The translations under genes and the position numbers were made by a program. Positions 14,669 through 21,889 of a stretch of 35,058 bases of DNA are shown piece after piece. Origin of the DNA: Oscillospiraceae bacterium. Lineage in GTDB: Bacteria; Bacillota; Clostridia; Oscillospirales; Oscillospiraceae. Under the pieces are notes generated by a model, which did no database searches, was not told the DNA's origin, and saw only the letters and a program-made list of their open reading frames with translations. The stretch spans positions 1 to 35,058 of the forward strand of contig JAFQFC010000048.1 of assembly GCA_017415775.1 (NCBI GenBank), read 5' to 3'. How positions within the stretch are numbered: the stretch's first letter is position 1; each line of letters starts with the position of its first letter.

Positions 14669-14684
14669 GTAGGAGGGATTCGAA
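14669..14684 (-). repeat. Inverted 16-nt copy of the tRNA-Ser T-arm/acceptor end
   Basis: GTAGGAGGGATTCGAA is the reverse complement of the tRNA-Ser segment around 11436-11451. It marks a possible right border of the island, in inverted orientation. Confidence 0.7.
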
Positions 14685-14859
14685 GTGCGTAGGGCGTCAG
14701 CCCGCAGCTATCCCTCCTGCGCCGTCCGCTCCTTCGTATCGCCCATTCTTTACGCTCTCTTAACTCCCCTTTTCGCCAAAATCTGCCAGCCGCCGTTGTA
14801 ATTCTCCGCAGGATATGATAACATGAAGAAAATTTCGTGCAATCAAAGGGGGATGACCT

Positions 14860-15699
14860 ATGGGCGTCATCGGAACATTGCTGCTCACCACGGCGCTGGC
14901 CGGTGTGGTGGGTACCGGTCTGGGCGGCCTGATCGGTGCACTGCTGCAAAAGGACTCCAACCGTGTGGTGAGTCTTCTTTTGAGCTTTGCCGGCGGCGTG
15001 ATGCTCAGCGTGGTGTGCTTCGACCTGATCGTGGAGAGCATCGAGACTGACGCCGGCTTAGGCACGGTGATCTTTTCCGTGGCGCTGGGCGTGGCGGTGA
15101 TCTACCTTCTCAACTGGCTCATCGACCGCAAGACCAACCCGGAAGTGCCCCACATCGACGCCAACCACCCCAAGACCGCCGACGATCTGGACGAGCTGAT
15201 CCACGCCGACCACTGGCAGCAGCACCACGAACGCAAGGACAGTAAATTCGGCCTTTTCATCGCCGGTATCGTGATGGCCTGCGCCATCGCCCTGCACAAC
15301 GTGCCTGAGGGCATGACCATCGGCGCTTCCTACGCCAGCAACGACGGCGTGATGGGCAGCGCAGCGCTGGTGCTGGCGGTGCTGATCGGTCTGCACAATA
15401 TCCCCGAGGGCATGGCCGTGTCCGTGCCCCTCATCAGCGGCGGCATGGGCCGCATCAAGGCCGTGTGCCTCACCGCCGCCACCGGCATCCCCACCATGAT
15501 CGGCGCTCTGCTGGGCTACCTGCTGGGCGAGATCGGCCCGCTGGGTCTGGCCCTGAGCCTGGGCTTTGCCAGCGGCGCCATGCTGTACGTGGTGTTCGGC
15601 GAGATTTTGCCTCAGGCCTTCATCATGTACCGCAGCAAGCTGCCCGCCTTCAGCGCCATCGCCGGCATGCTGCTGGGCCTGTACATCATCTTTGCGTAA
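14860..15699 (+). CDS. ZIP-family divalent metal transporter
   Basis: A 279-residue integral membrane protein that should bring zinc or a similar divalent metal into the cytoplasm. It has about eight membrane segments. The two intramembrane metal-binding motifs are ALHNVPEG (H146-E150) in the fourth helix and GLHNIPEG (H179-E183) in the fifth. The loop between helices three and four (about residues 91-130) is rich in His and Asp (HIDANHPKTADDLDELIHADHWQQHH), typical of a metal-sensing loop. The start ATG 14860 follows AAGGGGGATGACCT. The gene stands alone and ends in a strong terminator. Metal specificity cannot be read. Confidence 0.92.
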   Translation: MGVIGTLLLTTALAGVVGTGLGGLIGALLQKDSNRVVSLLLSFAGGVMLSVVCFDLIVESIETDAGLGTVIFSVALGVAVIYLLNWLIDRKTNPEVPHIDANHPKTADDLDELIHADHWQQHHERKDSKFGLFIAGIVMACAIALHNVPEGMTIGASYASNDGVMGSAALVLAVLIGLHNIPEGMAVSVPLISGGMGRIKAVCLTAATGIPTMIGALLGYLLGEIGPLGLALSLGFASGAMLYVVFGEILPQAFIMYRSKLPAFSAIAGMLLGLYIIFA

Positions 15700-15702
15700 G
15701 CC

Positions 15703-15736
15703 AAACGCTCACTCTTTCACGGAGTGAGCGTTTTTC
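15703..15736 (+). terminator. Terminator of the ZIP gene
   Basis: Stem AAACGCTCACTC / GAGTGAGCGTTT with a 7-nt loop, followed by T residues, 3 bp after the stop. Confidence 0.9.
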
Positions 15737-15737
15737 G

Positions 15738-15766
15738 TTGCTCCATCGGCGCAATCGTAGTATACT
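15738..15766 (+). promoter_or_regulatory. Promoter of the histidine phosphatase operon
   Basis: -35 TTGCTC (15738-15743), a 17-bp spacer and -10 TATACT (15761-15766), right after the ZIP terminator. The -35 is weak. Confidence 0.6.
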
Positions 15767-15796
15767 ATGGAAAAACCATCCGGGAGGTTCTCTGCC

Positions 15797-16441
15797 ATGC
15801 CCACCACCCACCTCTATCTCATCCGCCACGGACAGTCCGAGGCCAACCTGCGGGACTGCTTCCTCGGCCACGGCGACCTGCCCCTGACGGCGCTGGGCCA
15901 TCAGCAGGCCCAGCTGACGGCCGGGTATCTGGACACCATCCACGCCGACGCCATCTACGCCAGCGATCTGCGCCGGGCCTACGACACCGCCCAGCACACG
16001 GCGCAGCGGCGGAACATGACAGTCACCGCTGACCGACGGCTGCGGGAGGTCAACGCCGGGGAATGGGATTTCCGTCCCTTCACCGAGCTGGTGCAGGCGT
16101 ACCCGGAAGCATACGACCTGTGGCAGCACAACATCGGCCTTGCCCGCTGCGTCGGCGGCGAGAGTGTGGTGGAGCTGCAAAGCCGCATCGTGGCCGCCGT
16201 CACAGATCTTGCGCAGCGGCACGAGGGACAGACCATCTTCCTCTTCCTCCACGCCACCCCCATCCGGGTGCTGCGGGCCTTCTGCGAGGGGCTGCCGCCG
16301 GAGGGCATCCAGTCCGTACCGTGGGCCAGCAACGCCAGCGTCAGCCATGTCGTGTGGGACGGCGAAAAGCTGACCATGTCAGCGTACAGCATTGACCACT
16401 TCATGGGGGAGCTGGTAACGGCTCTGCCCGACAGCGTATAA
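15797..16441 (+). CDS. Histidine phosphatase family protein
   Basis: A 214-residue single-domain member of the phosphoglycerate mutase/phosphatase superfamily. It shows the phospho-accepting LIRHGQSEAN (His near residue 11), the YASDLRRAYDTAQ helix, the catalytic Glu in REVNAGEWDF and a second histidine in FLHATPIRVL, here followed by Ala instead of the usual Gly. The substrate is unknown; the superfamily covers sugar phosphates, nucleotides and cofactor precursors. ATG 15797 is chosen because GGGAGG is well spaced; the start ten codons upstream overlaps the promoter. A propeller-like gene follows after 13 bp. Confidence 0.88.
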   Translation: MPTTHLYLIRHGQSEANLRDCFLGHGDLPLTALGHQQAQLTAGYLDTIHADAIYASDLRRAYDTAQHTAQRRNMTVTADRRLREVNAGEWDFRPFTELVQAYPEAYDLWQHNIGLARCVGGESVVELQSRIVAAVTDLAQRHEGQTIFLFLHATPIRVLRAFCEGLPPEGIQSVPWASNASVSHVVWDGEKLTMSAYSIDHFMGELVTALPDSV

Positions 16442-16454
16442 AGGAGGCTTCCCC

Positions 16455-17438
16455 ATGCGTTATCCCCACACCATCACCGTCCACGCCGGGCGCACCGGCA
16501 GCCACCTGCAGGGCATCGCCGTGGATCCCCGGGAGGGGCATCTGTACCTCAGCTTCACCACGTGCCTTCTGAAAACCGACTTCACCGGCCGGATCCTCGG
16601 CAGCGTGGAGGGCTTGGTGGGCCACTTGGGCTGCATTGCGTGGAACGGCCGTGAGCGGCGGATCTACGCCTCGCTGGAGTTCAAGCAGGACGCCATCGGC
16701 AGCGGTATTTTCCGCAACCTGGGCATCAGCGGCGAGGACATCCACGACGGGTTCTACATGGCCCGCTTCGACGCCGACCGCATCACCCGCCCCCACATGG
16801 ACGCCAAGAGCGACGGCGTGATGGACGCCGTGTTCCTGCGACAGGTCTATGACGATTACACCGCACCCGGCCACCGCCACGGCTGCAGCGGCATCGACGG
16901 CTGCACCTTCACCGATGAGCGCACGCTGTACGTGGCCTACGGCATCTATGACGACGTAAGCCGCCGTGACAACGACCACCAGATCCTGCTGCGCTGCGAC
17001 GTGTCCGACTGGGACAGCTATGCCCGGCCGCTGGACCAGTACGCCATGCACATCTCCGGCCCGGAGACGGTGGAAAAGTGCTTCGTCTACACCGGAAACA
17101 CCGAGTACGGCATCCAGAATCTGGAGTATGACGCCGAACAAAACGCCCTGCTGTCGGCGGTCTATCCCGGAAGAAAGAAGGAATTTCCCAACTATTCCCT
17201 CTTTTTCATCGATGCTCTGCGCCGGGAGGGGGCGCAGATGTTCCTCACCGATTTCGCCGGCCACGACGACCACCGCTTCTGCGGCAGCCATTTCCCCTAC
17301 GGCTCCACCGGCCTTTGCTGCCTGGGCGGCGGGCTGTATTACATCGGCCACGACCTCTGCGACGGCGCCGAGCGGAGCGCACGGGTGGAGCTGTGGCGGC
17401 TCAACACCGAAGAGCTGACCTTTGACAAGGTGGAGTGA
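16455..17438 (+). CDS. Conserved protein of unknown function, possible beta-propeller
   Basis: A 327-residue protein without a signal peptide or membrane segment. The pattern of short strands ending in Gly/Asp turns (LQGIAVDPREGHLYLSF, LGCIAWNGRERRIYASLEF, IQNLEYDAEQNALLSAVY, GLCCLGGGLYYIGHD) suggests a beta-propeller like NHL or SMP-30 proteins. Many His and Asp residues, for example GHRHGCSGIDG and FAGHDDHRFCG, could bind metal. No family name is offered. The start has AAAGGAGG and follows the phosphatase gene by 13 bp, so the two probably share a transcript; the RAYT gene begins 3 bp after it. Confidence 0.6.
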   Translation: MRYPHTITVHAGRTGSHLQGIAVDPREGHLYLSFTTCLLKTDFTGRILGSVEGLVGHLGCIAWNGRERRIYASLEFKQDAIGSGIFRNLGISGEDIHDGFYMARFDADRITRPHMDAKSDGVMDAVFLRQVYDDYTAPGHRHGCSGIDGCTFTDERTLYVAYGIYDDVSRRDNDHQILLRCDVSDWDSYARPLDQYAMHISGPETVEKCFVYTGNTEYGIQNLEYDAEQNALLSAVYPGRKKEFPNYSLFFIDALRREGAQMFLTDFAGHDDHRFCGSHFPYGSTGLCCLGGGLYYIGHDLCDGAERSARVELWRLNTEELTFDKVE

Positions 17439-17441
17439 GAG

Positions 17442-17921
17442 ATGGAATATTCGAAGAGAAAGCCCCTGCGGCTGCCCCAATATGATTATGCCGCACCCGG
17501 CGGGTATTTCGTCACCATCTGCACCGAAGGGCGACGAAAACTCCTCTCAAACATCGTAGGGGAGGGCCTCTGCGCCCTCCCGGAAGCAGACCTGACACCC
17601 ATCGGCACAGAGGTGGAGAAGGCCATTCTCCACATGGAGACGGCTTACGAATCGGTGTCTGTCGACAGCTATGTCATCATGCCCAATCATGTGCATTTGG
17701 TGCTGATGCTCCATCCGGCGGGAGGGCACGGAGGCCCTCCCCTACATCAAATCATCGGGCGGTTCAAATCCTATACCACCCATCTCTATGGCGGTCAATT
17801 ATGGCAGCGCTCCTTCCACGACCACGTGATCCGCAGCGAGGAGGATTTGCGCACCGTCCGGGAATACATCGCCCACAATCCTGCCCGGTGGCGGGAGGAC
17901 GAACTATATACCCCCGAATAA
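17442..17921 (+). CDS. REP-associated tyrosine transposase (RAYT, Y1_Tnp family)
   Basis: A 159-residue single-strand DNA transposase of the IS200/IS605-like Y1 family. The metal-binding HUH-type motif is MPNHVHLV (H83, H85), and the C-terminal block LWQRSFHDHVIRSEEDL...EYIAHNPARW is the RAYT hallmark; the likely catalytic tyrosine is Y142. RAYTs mobilise short palindromic repeats in trans and are usually single-copy genes kept by the host. Two inverted copies of a GTAGGGG-type palindrome lie inside the frame (17556-17583 and 17718-17745) and encode VGEGLCALPE and AGGHGGPPLH. The gene is placed 3 bp after the propeller-like gene and ends in a terminator hairpin. Confidence 0.9.
   Translation: MEYSKRKPLRLPQYDYAAPGGYFVTICTEGRRKLLSNIVGEGLCALPEADLTPIGTEVEKAILHMETAYESVSVDSYVIMPNHVHLVLMLHPAGGHGGPPLHQIIGRFKSYTTHLYGGQLWQRSFHDHVIRSEEDLRTVREYIAHNPARWREDELYTPE
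17556..17583 (+). repeat. GTAGGGG-type REP copy inside the RAYT gene (left)
   Basis: The 28-nt segment begins GTAGGGGAGGGCCTC and contains the hairpin GGAGGGC/GCCCTCC. Its reverse complement recurs at 17718-17745 with about 25 of 28 positions matching by eye. Confidence 0.85.
17718..17745 (-). repeat. GTAGGGG-type REP copy inside the RAYT gene (right, inverted)
   Basis: It ends GAGGCCCTCCCCTAC, the exact reverse complement of the first 15 nt of the left copy. The two copies face each other across about 134 bp of coding sequence that includes the HUH motif. Confidence 0.85.
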
Positions 17922-17925
17922 GCGC

Positions 17926-17953
17926 AAAAACGCACCCTTGCGGGTGCATTTTT
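17926..17953 (+). terminator. Terminator of the RAYT gene
   Basis: Stem GCACCC / GGGTGC inside flanking A and T runs, directly after the RAYT stop. Confidence 0.8.
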
Positions 17954-18122
17954 CCCTGCCCCAAAAGGCACTGCCTTTTGGGGCAACTCTTTGCAGCTTG
18001 CTGCGCGCACTCGCTGCGCTCGCACACTGGCAAGCTGAGCAGTGTTTTTTCCCCCGCACATGTCGGTGAAAAAAACGATTTCATCCCTTTTCGCCTTGCG
18101 GCGAAACTCTGCGAGGCCACAT
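17954..18122. repeat. Cluster of unrelated hairpins between convergent genes
   Basis: Palindromes such as GCCCCAAAAGG/CCTTTTGGGGC, CAGCTTGC/GCAAGCTG with nested GCGCACTCGC repeats, and TTTCGCC/GGCGAAA follow each other. The stretch is bounded by two copies of a terminator-like AAAACGCACCCTTGCGGGT. No reading frame was recognised. Confidence 0.6.
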
Positions 18123-18150
18123 GAAAACGCACCCTTGCGGGTTCGTTTTC
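18123..18150 (-). terminator. Terminator of the amidohydrolase operon
   Basis: The hairpin GAAAACGCACCC..GGGTTCGTTTTC sits directly after the stop of the minus-strand amidohydrolase and is a near copy of the RAYT terminator. Confidence 0.7.
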
Positions 18151-18151
18151 C

Positions 18152-19300
18152 TTATTCTTCAAACCTGATCCCGTCCTGATGGTCCAGCACGAACTGGGTG
18201 AACACGGCGATGCCCGTTTCGAAGCAGCCCTCGTCGGGGTTGAACTTGTCGTTATGGACGCCGGGGCCGTGGCCCACGCCCAGACGGAACATGGCGCAGG
18301 GCTTTTTGCGGCTGAGGAAGGCGAAGTCCTCACCGCCCATGGAGCGGTACTGCTCCCGGACATTGTCCTCACCCAGCACCGATGCAGCGGACCGGGCCAG
18401 CGCCTTCGTCATGGTCGGGTGGTTGATGACGTAAGGCAGCAGCTTGGTGACGGTGACCTTGGTCTCGCCGCCGCACATTTGGGCGGTGCCTTCGCAGATC
18501 TCACGGATGCGCCGCTCCATAAAGTCCGTCAGCTCGTCGCTGTGGGTGCGGGTGGTGAGGAACATTTTCACGTAGTCGCAGACGATATTATTGGTATTGC
18601 CGCCGTGGAACGAGCCCACGTTCAGCACCGCCGCCGCCCGGGAATCGATCTCACGGGCCAGCATCAGCTCCATAGCCGTCCAAGCCTGCACGCCCATGCG
18701 GATGGCGTCCACACCCTTTTGCTGGGAGTGGGCATGGGCCGTCTGGCCGAAGAATTCGATCTCGATGCCCATGGAGTTGGCGTTGATGCCGCCTTCCCGG
18801 ATGGCGATGGCACCCACCGGCAGCGTGCTGTCCACGTGGCAGGCCACGGCGCAGTCGATGTTCTCCATCAGGCCGTCCTCCACCATCAGCCGTGCGCCGG
18901 CGGTGAGATATTCCTCCGCCGGGGTGAAGATCAGCTTCACGCAGCAGCGCAGCTGGTCACGCATGTCGTTGAGCTTGCGGCCCACGGCCAGCAGCTGGGC
19001 GGTGTGGACATCGTGGCCGCAGGCGTGCATCTGACCCTCGATCAGAGAGGAGAAGGGCAGGCCCGTGGCCTCGGTGATGGGCAGGGCATCCATGTCGGCC
19101 CGGATGCCGATGGTGAAGGGCTTGCCCTCGTTGATGGTGGCCACGATGCCGCTGCGGCCGAATTCTTCCGTATAGGGGATGCCCATGGCCTCCAGCTCCC
19201 GGCGCACGAGGGCCAGGGTGCGGGGCAGGTCGAAGCCGATCTCCGGGTATTGGTGCAGCTCACGGCGCAGGGGAACAGCATAAGCAGCGTAATCAAACAT
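18152..19300 (-). CDS. M20-family amidohydrolase (amidase/aminoacylase-like)
   Basis: A 382-residue metal-dependent hydrolase of the M20D group, which removes acyl or amide groups from amino acids and peptides. Features are the N-terminal RRELHQYPEIGFDL, IGIRADMDALPI, the metal-binding HACGHDVHTAQL, FTPAEEYLTAGARLMVEDG, the dimer-domain HAHSQQKGVDAI, and a final GGEDFAFL with the terminal metal ligand region. The substrate is not resolved. A start at 19306 is possible, but AAGGAG lies only 4 nt before it; ATG 19300 is better spaced and matches the usual N-terminus MFDY. The gene overlaps the upstream alpha/beta hydrolase by a few bases, so translation is probably coupled. Confidence 0.92.
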   Translation of the reverse strand: MFDYAAYAVPLRRELHQYPEIGFDLPRTLALVRRELEAMGIPYTEEFGRSGIVATINEGKPFTIGIRADMDALPITEATGLPFSSLIEGQMHACGHDVHTAQLLAVGRKLNDMRDQLRCCVKLIFTPAEEYLTAGARLMVEDGLMENIDCAVACHVDSTLPVGAIAIREGGINANSMGIEIEFFGQTAHAHSQQKGVDAIRMGVQAWTAMELMLAREIDSRAAAVLNVGSFHGGNTNNIVCDYVKMFLTTRTHSDELTDFMERRIREICEGTAQMCGGETKVTVTKLLPYVINHPTMTKALARSAASVLGEDNVREQYRSMGGEDFAFLSRKKPCAMFRLGVGHGPGVHNDKFNPDEGCFETGIAVFTQFVLDHQDGIRFEE

Positions 19301-20279
19301 GGTCATTTTCTCCTTTTTCCCAGTAGTTTTCGATGGGAATATTGTTTTCCCGTGAGAATTTCGTCAGCGCCCGACGGTAGCCGTCGGTGTCCATCAGGTA
19401 GCCCATGCCGTGGCCCGCTCCGGGGACGGAGAAGAAATACTTGGGTCCACGGCAGGCCTCATAGCAGCGGCGTGTCATGTCCCACGGCACGAAGCGGTCG
19501 TCCTCGCCGTGGATGAAAAAGACGGGCAGGGTGCAGCGGCCCATGGCGGCGATGGCGCTGTCCGCCTCCGGGTCGAACCGGCCGTAAAGCCGGGCGCCCA
19601 GCTTCACGAAGGGCCAGAAAATTTTGGGCGGCAGGTGCATGCCCCGCATGACCCGGCACATGATCTCCCTGGCGGAGGTGAAGCCGCAGTCGGCGATGAC
19701 GCCCACCACCTGGGTTGGCAGGGGGCGGCCGGCGGCCATCATCACGGTGGAAGCGCCCATGGAGATGCCGGTGAGGATGATCTTCACATCCTCGCCCTGA
19801 TCGCGGATCAGCCAGTCCACCCACGCAGCGCAGTCCCGGCTTTCGTTGATGCCGAAGGAGATGACCCGGCCCTCGCTGCGGGAGGCGGTGCGCTGGTCCA
19901 CCAGCAGCACGCTGCGGCCCAGAGAGAAGCAGCGCTGCACGCCGCCGCTGAGGTCACGCTCCGCCGTGCCCCGGTAGCCGTGGAACATCAGCTCCACCGG
20001 TGCGCCGGGGGCAAACTCGAAGAAGCTGGCCCACAGCTTGAGGCCGTCGTGGGAGGTGATGGTCACATGGCGCTGGGGCAGGGCACGCTTTTCCAGCGCC
20101 CACTGCCGCATCCGGTCATGGTAGGGCACATAGATGCTGCCCGAGGGCAGATGCACCTCCCCCTCGTCGGTGAGATGGCGGCGAGGCGGCACATGGAAGG
20201 CCATGGAAAAGCAGATCCAGCTGACCAGCAGCACGAGGACTGCGGCAGCGGCCAAAAGATACAAAGCGATCACGGACAC
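19293..20279 (-). CDS. Membrane-anchored alpha/beta hydrolase
   Basis: A 328-residue hydrolase with an N-terminal membrane anchor (about residues 3-27, LYLLAAAAVLVLLVSWICF). The catalytic serine is S173 in GISMG, the acid is in FIHGEDDRFVP and the histidine in PGAGHGMGYL; the oxyanion side has LMFHGYRGTAERDL. It resembles the BAAT/YqkD-type hydrolases of Firmicutes, which are poorly characterised esterases facing the outside or the membrane. The start codon is GTG (20279), with AGGAG four bases before it; a second in-frame GTG at 20273 has better spacing. It leads a two-gene operon with the amidohydrolase from its own promoter. Confidence 0.88.
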   Translation of the reverse strand: MSVIALYLLAAAAVLVLLVSWICFSMAFHVPPRRHLTDEGEVHLPSGSIYVPYHDRMRQWALEKRALPQRHVTITSHDGLKLWASFFEFAPGAPVELMFHGYRGTAERDLSGGVQRCFSLGRSVLLVDQRTASRSEGRVISFGINESRDCAAWVDWLIRDQGEDVKIILTGISMGASTVMMAAGRPLPTQVVGVIADCGFTSAREIMCRVMRGMHLPPKIFWPFVKLGARLYGRFDPEADSAIAAMGRCTLPVFFIHGEDDRFVPWDMTRRCYEACRGPKYFFSVPGAGHGMGYLMDTDGYRRALTKFSRENNIPIENYWEKGENDHV

Positions 20280-20305
20280 AATACTCCTGTGGAAAATTTT
20301 TCTCT

Positions 20306-20334
20306 ATTATACCCCCGTTTTCCTGCCGTTGCAA
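20306..20334 (-). promoter_or_regulatory. Promoter of the hydrolase-amidohydrolase operon
   Basis: On the minus strand -35 TTGCAA (20329-20334), a 17-bp spacer and a perfect -10 TATAAT (20306-20311). It lies back to back with the divergent promoter at 20337-20365, with only 2 bp between the -35 boxes. Confidence 0.75.
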
Positions 20335-20336
20335 GG

Positions 20337-20365
20337 TTGCCAAGGGGCATTGTTCGTGTTATATT
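20337..20365 (+). promoter_or_regulatory. Promoter of the phosphodiesterase gene
   Basis: -35 TTGCCA (20337-20342), a 17-bp spacer and -10 TATATT (20360-20365). Confidence 0.75.
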
Positions 20366-20407
20366 GAAGCCGAAGCAAGCCCCATCTTTTCCAAACGAGG
20401 TGTTATT

Positions 20408-21178
20408 ATGGAAAAAGTGATCCTCATCTCCATCGACGGTATGCGGCCCGACGGCTTCCTCGCCTGCGGCAATCCCTACAACGAAGAGCTGCAGCGCATC
20501 AGCGCCCACTCTCTCAGCGCCCGGACGGTGTGGCCCTCCGTCACGCTGCCCTGCCACCTGTCGCTGTTCCACAGCGTGCCGCCCCAGCGCCACGGCATCC
20601 TGACCAACACCTTCGTGCCCTTCGCACGGCCGCTGCCCGGCCTTTTTGAGGTGGTGCAGCAAAACTACATGACGAGCGCCATGTTCTACGGCTGGGAGCC
20701 CCTGCGGGATGTGTCCCGCCCCTCCTCCCTGCGCTGGGCCGACTACATCCATTCCGACAGCGACCCGGACACCGACGTGCAGTTCACCGACCGCTGCCTG
20801 TGGCGCATCCGCCGGGACAAGCCCGACTTCGTGTTCCTCTATCTGGTGCAGACCGACCATTTCGGCCACGACTGCGGCTGGATGAGCAAGGAGTATCTCC
20901 ACGCCATCGACGTGGCGCTGGACTGCGCCAAGCGTGTCATCGAGGAGTGCGGCGACGAGTATTCCATCATCATCACCGCCGACCACGGCGGCCACGACCG
21001 TGACCACGGCGAGGACATCCCCGAGGATATGACCATCCCTCAGTTCTACATCGGTAAGCGCTTCACCCCCGGCAGGCAGCTGGAGGATCTGTCCATTCTG
21101 GACACCGCCCCCACCATTGCCGACCTGATGGGCCTGCGCTGTCCCCCCGAGTGGGAAGGCAAGTCCCGGGCGGAGTGA
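20408..21178 (+). CDS. Alkaline-phosphatase-superfamily phosphodiesterase/pyrophosphatase
   Basis: A 256-residue enzyme of the type I phosphodiesterase/nucleotide pyrophosphatase group. Metal ligands are visible: D10 in SIDGMRPD, the nucleophile Thr in WPSVTLPCH, D and H in QTDHFGHD, and DHGGHDRDHG near the end. It is shorter than typical NPP enzymes and lacks a signal peptide, so it likely works in the cytoplasm; the substrate is unknown. The start has CGAGGTG upstream. It is a single gene between its own promoter and a strong terminator. Confidence 0.88.
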   Translation: MEKVILISIDGMRPDGFLACGNPYNEELQRISAHSLSARTVWPSVTLPCHLSLFHSVPPQRHGILTNTFVPFARPLPGLFEVVQQNYMTSAMFYGWEPLRDVSRPSSLRWADYIHSDSDPDTDVQFTDRCLWRIRRDKPDFVFLYLVQTDHFGHDCGWMSKEYLHAIDVALDCAKRVIEECGDEYSIIITADHGGHDRDHGEDIPEDMTIPQFYIGKRFTPGRQLEDLSILDTAPTIADLMGLRCPPEWEGKSRAE

Positions 21179-21200
21179 AAGAGTCGATATACATCCCTTG

Positions 21201-21234
21201 CAAGACCGCCCAAACGGCGGTCTTGTTGTTTTTT
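21201..21234 (+). terminator. Terminator of the phosphodiesterase gene
   Basis: Stem CAAGACCGCC / GGCGGTCTTG with a 5-nt loop followed by TTGTTTTTT. Confidence 0.9.
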
Positions 21235-21282
21235 GTACTGACGATGGCCCCCGCAAGATTGCTACCTTGTCCTGTCTCCGAC

Positions 21283-21695
21283 GGGTCACTTTCTTTCAAA
21301 CAGCGAAAGAAAGTAACCAAAGAAGCGCCGCAAGGAACCTAAGGTTCCTTGACCTCCTCGCGCGGCTTTGATAAGAAAAACGACCAACTTTTCAGCCACG
21401 CAAATTGGAAACGCATCTTTCCGGGGTGGAAATGTTGGACTGTCTTAAGCTCCTCTTTTCGCTGCCGCACCACTCAAAAATGTAGAAGCAGGCAGTTCTA
21501 CCGTCGTACCATGTGAGCGGCTGAGCGAGTTAGAAGTAAGTCAATTCCTGTCTTTGCCCCGAAGTTCCCGCATTCCGATTCGCAATGTAAAAAGCTGTGT
21601 TCTTAGACAGGTTTAGCCGCGCAAAGGAAGTTTTGAAACCATTGGTTTCAAAGGGCGTTTTTGGTGACTTTTGTCGCTCTTGACAAAAGTTACCC
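21283..21695. mobile_element. Pair of inverted ~200-nt non-coding repeat copies (MITE-like)
   Basis: The left end GGGTCACTTTCTTTC..GAAAGAAAGTAACCAAAG and the reverse complement of the right end, GGGTAACTTTTGTC..GACAAAAGTCACCAAA, align and continue through a variable hairpin (AAGGAACC/GGTTCCTT on the left, TTTGAAACC/GGTTTCAAA on the right), GCGCGGCT and a GGAA..GCG block. No reading frame of interest lies inside. The stretch is a non-autonomous element or a structured RNA/DNA made of two facing copies. Confidence 0.65.
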
Positions 21696-21889
21696 TGCGG
21701 AGCAATGGACACGCTATCAGCCTCGCAGGGATTAATTCCATATAATCATCCCTCCGCCGCTTGCCTTTTTCCCCGCCCGCCAGCACCGCCGCTGTCAGGC
21801 AGCTTTGTCTTTTTCCCAAAACTTTCTTTCTCCCCATGCAAAATTTTCCCCCCTTCAAGCGTTATACAGATGAAAGGCGGTGAGCCAAC
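21696..21889 (+). other. Leader region of the sigma factor gene
   Basis: No gene was recognised. A TATAAT at 21741-21746 has no clear -35. A hairpin CCCTGCG/CGCAGGG spans about 21693-21730. The last 20 bases hold the extended Shine-Dalgarno of the sigma gene. Confidence 0.4.
21750..21777 (+). repeat. 28-nt repeat, copy 1
   Basis: A segment starting CCCTCCGCCGCTTGCC is identical over 28 nt to 23746-23773. Here no -10 box follows at the right distance. Confidence 0.8.

Larger units (their letters stand above)
11458..14684. mobile_element. Putative tRNA-Ser-associated genomic island with a defence gene pair
   Basis: The DNA between about 11640 and 14250 is clearly AT-richer than both flanks and uses more A/T-ending codons. 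It begins at a tRNA 3' end, a classic integrase target. A direct copy of the last 21 nt of the tRNA is at 11612-11632, and inverted partial copies are at 11491-11518 and 14669-14684. No integrase gene is visible, so the island is either a remnant or moved in trans. The borders are inferred. Confidence 0.55.
14559..14859. other. Island right border and leader of the ZIP gene
   Basis: No gene was recognised. The stretch holds a tRNA-like piece GAGGGTTCGAAT at about 14567-14578, a perfect 16-bp hairpin at 14622-14657, the inverted tRNA end at 14669-14684, and a return to GC-rich sequence. No convincing promoter for the ZIP gene was found. Confidence 0.5.
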
